Made by a program: the position numbers and the translations under genes. Below are positions 23,889-36,992 of a DNA stretch of 64,000 bases, one piece after another. Within the stretch, counting starts at the first letter, position 1, and the number at the start of each line of letters is the position of its first letter. Under the pieces are notes generated by a model. The model was not told where the DNA came from. It saw nothing but the letters and a program-made list of their open reading frames with translations, and made no database searches. This stretch comes from Punica granatum (lineage: Eukaryota > Streptophyta > Magnoliopsida > Myrtales > Lythraceae): contig NC_045132.1 in NCBI RefSeq assembly GCF_007655135.1, forward strand, positions 2,542,001 to 2,606,000, written 5' to 3'.

Positions 23889-26800
23889 TCAATTGAGCAG
23901 CATCACCCCGTTGTTCACCCAGCGGATGAAGTTTTCGGAATAATCAGCAAGGGGATCGTCAGGGATGGTTTCATGTTCCTTTCCCTGAGGAGGAAAAAAA
24001 CAACAGGAGAACGATACACTCTTAATGAGACATATGGTGCCGCCTTAGGAAGTTTCCTAGTTGAAAAACCACAAAACTTATGAAAATAGGTTGATGGTGT
24101 GTAGATGCAATTGACTTGGTTTAATATGTGTATGCATGTGTGGCTTCCAAAGTCGATGGCATATCATAATACCCTTTCATGTTGGGCCAGTCAGACAAGG
24201 CAATAAGCAAGTGAACTAATAGTCAAAGGACATCTCATGTGCCCTTAGGAATCTATGTTAAGCAAGAGAGACAGAACACTAACCTTCATGCTGGATCCAA
24301 CCTTGCTTGACGATCTGGCCAGTTCGCCTTTTAGTCTGTTCACACCATCCAGCGACAGGCCAGTGATGGATGACCTGTAAACAATAAAACAACAGCAGAT
24401 TTATATTTTGAAATCACAAGTGGATGTGAATTTTCTGATTTCACAATTTTAGATGAATTGATTTCAAACCAAGCGGATACCTTTCATATATGTCTTCGTC
24501 ACATGAGTTTCCTGATGAAGAAAGCCAGTCCACGTCCAGAAAATTTGAACAGTTGCACGAGTCCCCATGTCTATCGTAACAAATGTAATCGCTTTCAAGA
24601 CATTGATCCTCTTGGACATCCTTTATTAGCGGCTGGTAACTACACCTGATAAAGGCAGCCAACATTTTCTCAACCTTTCACCAAGGAAAGCAATAAAAAG
24701 AGAGCTCTTAGAATAGATAAAGCATGTGCAATGAGTGGGTGCATGGAAAGACCTGTAATCGGATATTTCATTATCGCAAGCTATTGCTGGGGTAGACTCT
24801 GAGAGACCTTTGTTAGCCCCTTGTGCTTTTCCAGCAGAGAGTGACTGATTTGGGACTAAGTTTTTGGTTGTTAAATGAGCGTCACTTTCAGAGAGAATGT
24901 TTCCATCAGAGAATGATCTCTTCATAAATGACCTACAGATAACAGGATTTAGAAGAAATTGTGCGCACAATATTATAATAAATGCTACCATCAAACAAGG
25001 CATTCAATATTATGATCGTTGAATTATTCCACTCAGCACCAATCTTTGTAGGATGATGCAGATCACACTTCAAGCAGCAATTTCATTGAAAAATGTCAAA
25101 TTTCAGCAACTTGGATGAATTTTACCTAGCACTCTTGTCAGCATAACCAGACCGTCTGCCTACATTGTGGTGCTGGTCTGAGTCCAGTTCCCATAGAGCA
25201 GGTTTACCTTGCTGTGGCTGAAAGTAGCCCAAGAACCTGCTCAAACAACGGAAAAATCTTAATATGAGACAATCACAAAAAATTTCTAGAAAAAGCGAAA
25301 AAGGAAAACCTTATTCTGATCATAAGACTTTTCAATACATACACATTAATGGCATCCTGTTTTTCACCATCGATGTAGGCATTGCTGTAGTACCGCTGTA
25401 GAGTTCTAAAGAACTCTTGGGATTGAGTTGCGGCCTTCCACTGACCCCGTCTCTCGGAAAAAATCTGACATGAATCAGTGAGCAGAATACTATTTAGTTG
25501 ATGTCAAGATAGGAAAAACTACTATACTTGAATAAAATTGTATTTGCGGTACCAAGGAATCTCTGGTCTAAATAAATCCTTAAATCAGATATGCAGTTGC
25601 AGCAAAGAAAGTCAAGGAAATGACAATGATGCAACAAATTATAGGCCCAGTGGACCCCAAAACCTTTTTTTATACTTCCCAAGGAAATGTCAATTGCTGA
25701 AGCGGCTATTTCTTTTTCTATACCTAGCTTTTTTAAGGGAAAAACAAAAGGAGGTAATTACCTTGTTGTGTGCAGCAGAGCCACCATACTGCAGGGCAAG
25801 CGTATCTCCCATCATTTCATATATGCTCATCAGATCCTCTGCCAATAAGTTATCTAAATCTATATTTTCAGATTCCAGTAATCCTAGAGTATGTAGCTGC
25901 CTCCCCAGAGCAACCAACCCATACGCATATTGGGCAACATTTGTACGATCCAGACAGTCTATGCAGTTAGTCCTCAGAACCCCTTTTTGAAACATTGGCA
26001 GCTTAACCTTTGGGTTACCACCGATGCTACTGACCTCACTTTCCAAGCTGTCCCCATCATCGCTGTTGTTGGAGAAATGATGAGAACCAGAGTCTCCATA
26101 ATCACTATTCCTGCATCACTTCACGTGTCAGCAACATGTATTGCAGCTGTTATATTAACAATTTAACTGTTAGCAGCAACCCTTGATTCCCAACCATCAT
26201 GAAGCAAAAGAGTTGTACAATTCTTTCTCCCAATCAAACCCAATTGTTCACACCGTACAACCAGATCAGGCTCAAGACTCTTTTCCCTCATAAGTGGCGG
26301 AAAGATGAAAGTATCAAGTTCATGGGTTAGCAAAAATCTGTCAAAACTTACTCAACGTAGGATGTGATCACGGACCCATCAATCTTTAAATTTGCTGGAA
26401 CTTGACAATAGAATATTCCTGTTAAGTTCACCGCGTACACACCCACTTTGATGAGAAGTGCCAATACGTTGGTAGCTTTGCTGGAAAACCAAGATTTGTT
26501 ATTGCCAGTTAGCACCCAATAAAGAATAAGAGCTCTTCTTGAGGTTTAGTTGAACAATTACTTTCTGAAGTGCTTATGCAGATCCCAATGCAAGAATCTC
26601 AGGCGATTCTCTTCGGGTAGACTTTTATTGATAAATCTTATAGCATTTGCAAATTCTGCCCGTAGAATGCTTTCCCGAGGCTTCCTTTCATGCGTCTGGA
26701 AACAAATTGGAAGAGGCAAATAGGGGTCACTGAATAACCAACATCACCTTAGACATATCGAACAGTGCATACAGGATACTTAGGATGGGGAAAATAAACT

Positions 26801-29800
26801 ACCTTGATCAAGTTCAGTATGATTATTGGATTTCCATATCTCTTGACCAAATTCTCAAAGTGAAGTTTTGTGGCTTCATAGTTGGGATCCTTCTTTGATA
26901 CTGTATATTGGAAGGTGTTCAGTAAGGGGAAGTTAGTGCAGAAGGAAAAAATAAAAGAAACTTAATATTCATATTTTCAAATTAGAGGACGTACATATTA
27001 TGTCAGGTTTAAGATTCAAACGCGAAGTCTCCTGAGACCAGAGAAGGGGGATTGAACCCCGGTTTTGTACAATGGAACTTATTTGCACGGGGCAGCCTTC
27101 TGGTACATCTTCAAACACAATTTGCTCAGTCTCCACGTCATTAGCAACTCTACCCTTCTCATTGACTCCCCTTTTCAGATACCTGCCACATGAATAGATT
27201 AGAGTCTGGGACTAACTGGCCCGAGAATGACATTACCCAAGGTGAGGCTGTGGGGCTAGGGAGTGGGGAGATGTTAAGTCAACATGATCAGAAACTTGTG
27301 TTTTGTACATCCGTTTAAGCCCCTTCCCAAGTATAGGGATGTATGATAATATGGAAACTGAAGAAAATAAGAGAAGTATAAACATCCATATACTGTTGAA
27401 ACATAACAATCTTACAAAGTCTTCAATATGAATTATAACCAATACCTGGTGCCAGCATAATGACGAGACCGTCTAGCTATGAGGGTTAGCCTAAATTCCC
27501 TGCCAGAGGATGCAAGTTTCACCTGATATCCATAAGGAGAAACTGTCAATACAGCAGCAACTTATTCAACTTTATCGTCTTTTGTCTACAGCCATGAATA
27601 CGATTTTTGGAGGCCCAGGAGGTTTCACAAGTTCCCCAACCACAAAAAATCAATTCAAATGGAGAAATTATGGTTATCCAATTGCCAATAACTGTACATT
27701 GAACTATAAAGTAAGAGAACAGAATTTCGTCAACCATTTGTTCCTACATATATTCTTAGAATCTTAGAGAAGGAAAGATAAAATTCGTGAAACTGCTTGC
27801 ATGTATGAGCATGGTTGTAAAGTTCCAAAGGCTTGACCTGTTTAAAGAAGCCATATACTAATGCAACTGTCCACAGAGTATTCTTTAGGTTATTTCGGAT
27901 CCCACGAGTCAAGTACTCATTCCAGACGAACATTGTTTCGTATAGTACTGGTCCAGATTCATAGTTGTACAGATTCTTCTGGAGACTTTGCATAACATTA
28001 TATGAGTAACTGAAGAAGAAGTCCTTAGTGAGATCCACAGTGCACAGAAGCTTCTTGTATCTACAAACAGCAAGAAAAAGCTAGAAGTGAGTATGCGTTT
28101 ATGCATTTAATGAAAAGTTAAGAAATGAAATAACAGTACGAACAACCAGTAATACTATGAGAAAGGACCAGGACAAAAGAAAGGAAATGAAAGGAATCTC
28201 CTCCCCTGTATCCCTGGTGATACCTTGTCTCAATCAACACTTTAAATTACATCACAACAGCAATGAAGTCCCTGTACACGTGCAATAAAATAACTGGCAA
28301 TGCCTCTAGAAAAATGGAGCAATAAAGCTGAATTGGCTATCAATATCAAATAACATTCAAGATACAGGAATAGCAGACAATACTATTGATCTATAGGTAT
28401 AGACTTAAAATGCTTAGACAGTCATAATCGAAGCATGAAAAGAAGAATATCTATGAGCCAACACCATGCCAAAACAGATACCTTGCCATAATGTAACACT
28501 TTTCAACTAAAATGTCAAGATACCCAAACTCATAGTATGTCCAACTAATTACAAAAAGACTGGAGATAAAAGCACCCCCTAGCTCTATATTTAGCTATAC
28601 ACAGGAATTAGTCACCTCCTAGGCTTTTTCAGTAGAACTGTGGATAAGTTACATTTACATGCAAGATAGACAAAAGACCTGTTTTCATTCTTAGTAAAAG
28701 CCATATTGGACTGCATATGAGAATTCGGAATTTGGATCATTTCGCTCTTGGTAATGGAATATATTGCATGGCCACAGATAGCCCCAATCTTCCTTCTCTT
28801 CGTAATAATGAGCATGTAATGAGGCCCCAAAAATTTGATGAACCCTAGAAGCAGAAAAAGAACCATGAGTTTCATGCTGCAGTGTGCTGCCAAAAGACGA
28901 GAATTTTGCACTACATACCGATAATGCCATAACATGTAGTCACAAATTTAAGACCACCGGTGGAGAGGTTTCCTTCATCAATTCGTTTGAGCAGCTCACA
29001 GCACTCGTGTTCTGTGTATGTGGTGGGATCTTCAAGAATATTTAGCTCTGAAGGTTCTGATCTGTCGATCTTCAACACTCTCCAGAAGCTCCTGTTTTTA
29101 TCTCTCCCAATCATATAAAAGTTCTGCGCCACAACAGGCATATACGCAACCGAATTAGTCCACTGTATAAAGTAAGATTGCAGCAAACGCCATGTGGTGT
29201 GCGCATATGCAAATAAGACAGATGGAAACAAAGCTATTGAGAGATTTCTGCTGAGCTGAAGAAGAGAAAGATCGGCACGTCAGTTTATCATGAGATCAAA
29301 AGTCGAGAAAATTCTAATATGATTTATGAGATAATAGTCTCCTACGATCCAAAAGTTGCGTCCCCAAAACTTACAGTAGTCGGATCAAAACTTGCCGAGT
29401 CTAAGTATATCGTCGTGAATACAGCTGATGTGTTTAGAACCATACAAGTTGCAGAAAGAAGAAACAATGGCAGAAACTTCTCGACATCTTCACAAAGCAA
29501 AATTCAAACTTTAACGGGCAAACTGACGACAAATTAAGATAATCTTCGACACCAGAGAGTTTCAGCTACCGCGTGCCCATATGCTAAATAAAGGAGCTGA
29601 ACGCACAGAGTTCGTATAACATAAGTCAACTTCAAAGGATAACTAAAGCTTCAAAGACGAACTGCGAACACAAAAATGGATCGTTGTCTCGATCCAGGAA
29701 AACAGATTATGCAAATGGATGTGGAGTATGCTCAAGCCTCAAGCACGAAGAGTGTCGAGAAATGCAGAGTCGTGTTTACCGAGTGAGTCTCGTAGAGCCT

Positions 29801-29869
29801 GAATTTCTGCAAGTAGTAGCCGCTGGAATCAGCATCTTCATCGATCCGAGTCCGCGTCTCCGCCTCCAT
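23889..29869 (-). CDS. SAC-domain phosphoinositide phosphatase (Fig4-like, SAC2-5 type)
   Basis: Sixteen exons on the - strand (29869-29780, 29123-28919, 28844-28679, 28060-27838, 27522-27446, 27182-26995, 26900-26803, 26695-26562, 26480-26352, 26110-25762, 25464-25343, 25236-25126, 24932-24753, 24645-24481, 24374-24284, 23984-23889) join in frame to 807 residues. The SAC domain starts near [16 protein letters not shown]. Its catalytic C-x5-R-T loop is [12 protein letters not shown], with Cys486 and Arg492 intact. It ends around [20 protein letters not shown]. The Ser-rich C-terminal region finishes [16 protein letters not shown]. Enzymes of this plant group remove the 5-phosphate of PtdIns(3,5)P2 and several act at the vacuolar membrane. 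Placement in the SAC1-5 class is firm; which member it is cannot be told. The first ATG after the CT-rich leader was used. The last exon, only 32 codons, is the least certain. Confidence 0.92.
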
Positions 29870-30280
29870 GTTGGTCCGGATCCCGAGCACGTCGCCGCTC
29901 GGGGTTGACTCAGTGGAACTCGCAGCTCCGGTTCGACAGAGAACACTCCGAAACCGAGATCCTCACCTGCACTGCCTACAAAAACAGCATTCCGAGTTTC
30001 GCTCGAGCAGGAACAAGCACGGGGCAAAGCAGCTGAGTCCTCGGAACTCGGAGCTGACGGCCGGCGGCGCTGAAGCTCCCGAGGCAAAGCAGAGAGTTGA
30101 GCTCCTCGTTGACCAGTAGGATCTGGAAGCAATCAGCGAGCTTGGAGAGCCGAGAACGCCGCGCCCGGGAAGAAGAAGGAGAATGAGGAGAAAGAGGACG
30201 GGGGGAGAGAGAGAGAGAAGGCGAGGAGAAGGAAGAGAGAGAAAGGAACAGCTCCGGCGACTGCGTGAGTCTGCGTCCAC
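29870..30280 (-). promoter_or_regulatory. CT-rich leader and core promoter of the SAC gene
   Basis: On the - strand this stretch is GC-rich to CT-rich with TCTCTC runs (30200-30250) and no clear TATA box, as in many TATA-less plant housekeeping genes. A GCAG-GTGAGG site near 29965 could be a splice donor of a leader intron, which cannot be decided from sequence alone. Confidence 0.4.
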
Positions 30281-32818
30281 AAAAAAAATTTATTTAATCA
30301 ATAATTGAGAAACCAAAATATACCGAAAGACCGAAATATATTGGTTCGAGCGATTTATAGTTGTTAATCTTAAATAAGATTTTATGTTCGAGTCTTATAT
30401 TTTATTTACTCAGTGAGCTGACCTCTGAACTGATACTCGTTGAGCCTAAAGAGTTTACACCGGAAAAAGATTATATTTTATTTATTAATTTACTCTTTAT
30501 TCGACGACTCCATAAGATGTCTTCAATATATTAGTTAAGATTAATCCCACTTGGTTGTCGACTCATTCAATATATTGGTCGAGATTAATTTTTTCTAGCT
30601 ATCAGCTCAGTCCCGATTACGAAGTGCTTCCAATAGTATTGAAAGTTGCAAATAAGGTCCCTACATGAAGCATAATTCGCGAACTACATTATGTTTTATG
30701 TTGAATTATTAATTAATTTAAATTTTCTCTCATTATTTCGAATAATATAATTTATTTATGTGTTAACAAATGAGTACGGTATCATGTCTCAGTTATGAGC
30801 TTCCAAAACAATAGCCGGTCATTTTGGGGAAAAGGCAGGGCATTTCCGGTAAAAGAATAAATTCTTGTCCGGGTCTCCGTTTTCACCTTTTGCCCGTAAT
30901 AATTATTGCGTTTTATTCTCTTGAAAATTTTGCAATATATTTTATAACTTCTTTTATCATACAAAAATAAATTCAAAAGAGATTTGATTATCGTTAATAT
31001 TACGTGACTTAAATTGAAATTAAAACAGGTGATAAAGTTTAGAAAGCCGGTTCATAAACAGATTTGGAATATATGGTAGCATGTAGGACTGTTAATTGTC
31101 GTAATTTTATTGGAATCGATTCATGACTTTATTAAGAGACATAAACAAAAAGAAATTTCTCTTAAACAAATGTGGAAAAGAAACATGGAAAGAATTATCT
31201 AAAAGTTCCTTATATTGTGGACATGTTAAAAGCAAATAAGGAACGTGAAAAAGAAGAGAAGACATCTTCTACCACGTGTGACTTAAGCTACAATGTCGCC
31301 CATCCTTGCAATATTAAAAACTGAGAAATTTTTCTGTGGTTTCATCTCGTTATATATGGGACATGATACGACACTAATAAGATTTTAATAGGTGAAAAGA
31401 TAGTGTTAATTATATGAGCAATTAGACATAAATTTGATAAAATGTAAGAATCTTATTAGTTTGTTTCATAGCACAATATTGTGAGTTAGGATCACATAAT
31501 ATATTGTGAATACTTTTCTTAAAAGCGTGTAAACTTTTCTATTAGTTTTGTTAATAATATTGTTAAGACGAGAACCTTAATTTTTTTTTTAGACGAAAGG
31601 AGTTGGAAATAGTATATTTGAGCAAAGTTTTCAAAATTTAAATTGTTTCGTGTTCATTGAGTTAATGCATTGTGTAATAACTACTGAAAAATCTATTTCA
31701 AATGTATACACATGAATAAATACTGAGTCATTAGTAAGACCTGCAATTTCAAATTTGAATACTATGAATTTACTCTATCATTATGATGGGCTACCTTATA
31801 TTCAAAATGACATTTCAAATTTTGATAGATTCATTACTAAATGGAGAATTTATTCTCAATACGTCCGTGAAAATTTTAAATGTGCACAAAGAATCAAACA
31901 AAACAAATCATCATAAGAATGACTATGAAAATTTCTATTCTTCCCTTTCAACCAACGAATGCATGAATTTGGGAAGTTGAAGGTTTTTTTTTTTAATTAC
32001 AAATTAGACTCATGAATGATGGGCAAAGAAAGATAAAGGGACGAGAGAGTTTTATTTGTAAAAATTCAATTAAAATTACTCGAGTCCGGATCGAGAACGA
32101 GAGACACTAGTTACATTATGATTTTATTTCTCCAAATTTATCATTCATATAATAAGAAAATTATGCAAATAGGTGAAAACGTTCGAATTTTACGAGTCCA
32201 ATGCAAAGAAAAGAGAACTTTTTGGGAGTTTCAGCATGTTTGTTTGTCCCTCTTCTTGGCTACGAGCAAGTGGCACATAATTTACCCCGACATGTCTGGG
32301 AGGGGTGGGAGTTTCGAACAAGTTGTTTCATTATCATTAATAATTAACAATAGAAAAAATAAGAAAAAGAAAAAGAAATATCGAGATCGTCACATGCTAA
32401 TTGCTTAAATTCGAATATACTTATGTGCCTTCCGTTGCCCAATTTGCCACTAAAAGGACATCCGAAATATTCTTATCTAATCGTGGAATCTCAATAATGC
32501 TCCAAAATGAATTTTTCTAATTACCACGAAATAATTAAAATCTATAACTTGCCATTTATGTTCCTTCTTCCCATTTTATATTACCCCCTATTCTTTTGGC
32601 GGCCATTTTAGTTGCTGTTTAGCTGACCAGTTCCACCTAAACCTAAAGTGAAAATTTTGCCATATATTCTGTTCTTTTTTCAGTAAGACCACAAGATATT
32701 TTTAATTTATGAAATGAGATTAAATTCCGTTCAGCTATCGATTTAACTCGGATCGTTTCGATATATTTTTCTTAGAAAATGGAAAATATAAAAGAATTTT
32801 GAAACTCTCTATTTTTCT
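30281..32818. other. AT-rich gene desert, first part
   Basis: No coding gene was recognised. It includes one SINE-like copy (see 30328-30475). The remaining sequence is AT-rich with short frames lacking family motifs. Confidence 0.4.
30328..30475 (+). mobile_element. tRNA-type SINE family 1, diverged copy
   Basis: It shows TGGTTCGAGCGA as a possible A box (30341-30352) and TGTTCGAGTC as a B box (30385-30394), then a segment alignable to the copies at 33880 and 34778. Coordinates are approximate and no target duplication was found. Confidence 0.4.
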
Positions 32819-32827
32819 TTTCATCGA

Positions 32828-33174
32828 GGGGTTTTTACCTAAAATGGCACATGGTTTGTCCGTTTTTGTCAAATCTATCATATACTTTTTTTTTTGTCAA
32901 ATCTATCACATGGTTTACTTTTTGTATCAAATCTATCCCAACGTAATCTTTTCCGTCGACATCCAACGGCCGTGCTGACGTGGCACGTGGAGAGATAGTG
33001 GGTCATACTTGCCACGTAGGCACCACGTCAGCACGGCCGTTAGATGTCGACGGAAAAGATTACGCCATGATAAATTTGATGCAAAAAGTAAATCATGGGA
33101 TAGATTTGATAAAAAAAAGCATATGATAGATTTGACAAAACGGGTAAATATGAACCATTTTAGGTAAATATCCC
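32828..33174. mobile_element. Fold-back Mutator-like MITE
   Basis: A 347-bp element is almost entirely two inverted arms of about 150-160 bp with a short centre (about 32990-33012). The outer ends read GGGGTTTTTACCTAAAATGG and, in reverse complement, GGGATATTTACCTAAAATGG. The inner arm contains CGTCGACATC, AACGGCCGT and GCTGACGTGG on both sides. A 9-bp target duplication TTTCATCGA / TTTCATAGA (32819-32827, 33175-33183; one mismatch) fits Mutator-like transposition. No coding capacity. Confidence 0.75.
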
Positions 33175-33879
33175 TTTCATAGAAGACAATCAATAAAATA
33201 TATATTTCAAAAAGTCAAATTGTATGTAATGGTAACACTTACAACATGAAAAACGTTCACATAAAGAAATGGAAAACGTTGAAACCTTCTTCTTTTAAAC
33301 TTTTTTTGTAGAATAAAGGAATTGAAATATGCTTTTTGTTTGTCACATGCAAAGAGAGAATGTAATTTTGTTTTACACAGCTTAAAGCACTCGGTTGATC
33401 AAAAGAAATTTTCAATTTTTTTTTCTTCGAGATTGTCACAATTATGATGTAACTAATCGATGTGTGTAAATTTTAAAGCGTGTCGATCCACCGTGAATAG
33501 GTCAAAGAATACCGGCTTATATCTTAACATCTTGATATCATATATTATCCGGCATTTATAGCACGGATCATAAAATTTATACTAATTCAAAACAAATTGT
33601 TTAATTAGTTTGATAACCAATTGTTTAATTGGATAAACGACTGACTAATCTGACTTTTCTGCGTTCAAACATTATGAAAGAAAGAAACGATCCATCAATG
33701 ATTGCATTAATAAATTTAGGGGCCAACGTCAAAACACTGAAATTGACCCAAATTGAAGACGCGGCCATGTATCACAGAACCTTCCATGGCCAACTGAAAA
33801 ACTTTAATCTTGTTTTGCCCTTTTTTAAAACATCTCCGTCAACAACCTCCTAAAAAAGGCAAAAAAAAAAAAAAGAGTT

Positions 33880-34025
33880 GGTTATATGGTGGTTCAACAT
33901 GTATATCAAGCATCTTAAATAAGGTATTGAATTCGAGTCATGTGAATAGAAAATGTCCACAGTTAGAAGAACTTCACCCATTACTAAGTCGACTCAGCTC
34001 GATATGAATTAGCGAAATTGGACTT
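33880..34025 (+). mobile_element. tRNA-type SINE family 1, diverged copy
   Basis: It carries GGTTCAACATG and, about 35 bases on, GAATTCGAGTC, matching decayed A and B boxes. These are followed by the shared segment ending near GACTCAGCTCGATATGAATTAG. Limits are approximate. Confidence 0.4.
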
Positions 34026-34777
34026 TCGAATATATCAGGTAGAGTACAGTAAAAAAAGTCCAAAAAAAATAAAACTCACGAGGTGCTTTTTGAGTCGGCA
34101 AACAATGCAGACGAATTTTAAGTGCATGTCGCAAAAGGTGACAAGTCATTTAACAGGTTAAGAACGCCTCATTGTCCATCGTATAGAAAAATTATGTTCC
34201 TGTTGAAAAGTTCACACATGCATAATAAAAAAGAAAAAAAAAGGTTCACACATGTTTTTCATCCAACAATGGTGGAACAGTTTATTATATATATGGACAT
34301 GGAACACAGGGACAAGTACACACTTTTAGTCCCCGAACATTGGGTGCCTTTTCGGTTTCATCCTTCGAGATTTTTCCTATGTCAAATTGGCCTTTCGCGA
34401 ATAGGGATATGACTGATTGATCCCACTGAAGACTTATTTTCAGTTCATTTATTTTTCCCGATATTCTTGCTCATATTAATTTTAAATAAATAAGAAAAAC
34501 ACAATGAGAATATATATGAGAAGATTGACGGCGAAGGACAACATTCATATAGGACCCGACCATGCCATGTTAGGCCATGGCCTACCTCCATTGAGGTTAC
34601 TGTCGACCCTACATTACATGACCGTGGAACATGGACTATTTTGTTATCACACATTTAATCCTATTATAGATCGTGATGCATTTAATCTAGATTGGTTCCG
34701 AAATCAAAATTTACAATTAACAACTGTTTAAAATAAAGAAAACACGTTTATTAAGAAAATTAACTAAAGAACCAAAG

Positions 34778-34970
34778 TGGATTGGTTCAAACGGTTCGAC
34801 ACTTGTTCCGCTAAAGTAAGATCTTGGGTTCAAGTCATTTTGAATGCAAAGAATCTGCGATTGGGAGAACTTTATCCCTTAATAGGCCGATCCGATCACT
34901 CGAACTTAATTAGTTTGGCCCATTGGGCTTCCATAAACAATGTATGCACCGAAAAAATTTACCGAAAAAA
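34778..34970 (+). mobile_element. tRNA-type SINE family 1, best copy
   Basis: A box TGGTTCAAACGG (34783-34794) and an exact B box GGTTCAAGTC (34827-34836) are spaced as in an internal RNA polymerase III promoter. The downstream body (TTTATCCCTTAATAGGCCGA...) recurs at 45845-45985. It cannot be a tRNA gene because no cloverleaf closes. It is most likely a SINE. Confidence 0.55.
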
Positions 34971-35788
34971 TTAACTAAAGAAAAACACCATGGCAAAAGA
35001 TGCGCCTCTCGATGCCCAACGTTTTTGGTGGCATTGATACCACATCATGGAGGGCAACCTCTGATCAGAGACGTATTGGCTTACCAAGAACTAAACCAAG
35101 TTGGCTATCCTCGGATTAAGTAATATAAGCAACGCCTGTAGAGGTATCTGTCGAAGTTGGAAGCCGTGATCCTTCTTTACTAACAAGTCGATATTTTAAG
35201 AAACTGAACAAGAGAAGATGATATACAGTGCAGTCATCTAGAGGGTTTATATCGGCCTAACTCTATCTATTCTTGCTGATGATATTAATCCCACATGAAA
35301 AAACTAAACGAATATCTATTGATTTATATGAGATTTAGTGTCACCACTTATAAATTTGAACTTTTAAATGTAAATAGGCTTAGGCGCCCAATGACAATTC
35401 AATAATCCTCAGGTATCATGCTACGATTGGCTATTACTATATCAAGAAGCCCAACGACTCACTCGATCCTTCGAACATCTCTGTTGTTTGGATGGATCGG
35501 AGCTAGGGTTTTGCTGGAAATTTGGAAATAGATAATTCAGAAGGAGAGGGGTTATTGCTTCAGCTTTCTTCATACTGATGAATTTGTTTTCTCGAGATAA
35601 AGGAATCATTTGATCTTCAATTCAAATATATATATATATATATATATATGTTTTTTTCATGTAGGGATTTCAAGAAATAGTTCGAATTCTTTCCATTCAA
35701 TTCCCTCTAAATGACTTATCCGAAGGTAAGGTGAAAGAGACCACGCTCTGCAAGAGATTTATTTAAACAATGCATGTTATCTATACCA

Positions 35789-36992
35789 GGGCTAATTACA
35801 CTAGGGATACAAAAAAAAAAAGGCTAAATATAACACTTGGTATATAATGAATTTTTTGTTAGGATTTGATACAAAACATTCGAAATTATTGCAATCAAGT
35901 GCACTCTGTCTCTGCAAACTAACGCCATCATGAATTGTTGATATGGCTTACGAGCATCCAATTGGCTCAAAATTTAAAATAAAAAAATTTAAAAATTTTA
36001 ATTAAAACACATAATAAAATAAATAAAAAATAAATTTCAAAAAATTTCTCGCTCTCTCTCTCTCTGATCTATCTCTCTCCTCACTCTGATCTCGATCACT
36101 TCCGAGACCATTCCTAATCAAGCGCAACCCCAACCGCCCCTGCAATGCTGATCACTTCTAGGACCACCACGGCTACTTTAGTAGCTTGTATCGGGCTGGA
36201 TCGATCCCAACTCGAGAGGACTTGCTAGATCCTTAAAAAAAAAAATTCAATTGAGGGTGTGATGGCCCCAGCGGCTACCCCATCACCAGACCCATGTCGC
36301 TGGCAGGCCCTGACCTCGTCGAGGACCTAAGTTGGGGGTGGGGTCTACGACGAGGGCCACCCATACCCCCCACTTAGATCTCTGATTCGAGGGTACCCAA
36401 CTAAGAGATCTGAGTCAAGGGTAGGTTGCCCTCACCGGCGACCCCACCTCCTGACTGAGCTCGGTGATGGGTTCAGACTCTGCTAGTGAGCTCTGTTGGG
36501 GAGTAAGGGTGTTGTCGAGGACATCCCACCCCCAATTTACTCGAGTTCATAAAAAAAAAAATTGATCGAGATAGAAGGAAGAATGAGAAGGAGGAGAGAG
36601 AAGGCTTCGACAAGCTTCCAACAACACGAGCTTCTAACGATGGACGATTGTCGAGCTTCAACGCTACTGCTACAGGGAGAGAAAGACTAGGATGAGAGAG
36701 GGGATTGACAAAGAGAGAGAAAAAGAGAGTTTTTTTTAATTTCTTTTTTTTATTATGTTATTTTAATTATAATCAGAAATGAATTTTTTTATTTTAAATT
36801 CAATGCCACGACATATGCAGTTTGAAAGGTCATCTACCACGTCACCAGAAGCTAACGGCGTTAGAAATGTAGATGACGAAGTGCATCTGATAGTAACAAA
36901 TTCAAACGTTTTGTACCAAATCTTATCCAAAAATTCAATTTTGTATAATGTTACATTTAGCAAACTTTTTGTACTAATGGTGCAATTGACCC
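35789..36992. mobile_element. Mutator-like element with long inverted ends
   Basis: Left end GGGCTAATTACAC and right end (reverse complement) GGGTCAATTGCAC begin diverged inverted repeats of roughly 150-200 bp. Shared words in the same order include TAAATATAACA/TAAATGTAACA, GATTTGATACAAAAC/GATTTGGTACAAAAC and a CTAACGCC box. The 0.8-kb centre contains CT-rich and GC-rich segments (36240-36540) foreign to the surroundings, which may be captured host DNA. No convincing 9-bp target duplication is visible. Confidence 0.5.

Larger units (their letters stand above)
33184..35788. other. Gene desert, second part
   Basis: AT-rich sequence with no supported gene. It contains two SINE-like copies (33880-34025 and 34778-34970) and a (TA)n tract at about 35628-35650. 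Confidence 0.4.

Noticed and set aside
23856..24083. 75-codon + strand open frame
   Set aside because: It is antisense to the last exon of the SAC phosphatase, whose frame and splice junction explain the sequence better.
25538..25990. 150-codon + strand open frame
   Set aside because: Antisense to the catalytic exon of the SAC phosphatase; no motif of its own.
29963..30280. 105-codon - strand frame upstream of the SAC gene (possible upstream ORF)
   Set aside because: It has no ATG start at its beginning and its sequence is the low-complexity CT-rich leader; not a credible uORF as drawn.
34778..34850. A tRNA gene
   Set aside because: A and B boxes are present but no cloverleaf with acceptor stem can be drawn; a SINE explains it and its related copies better.
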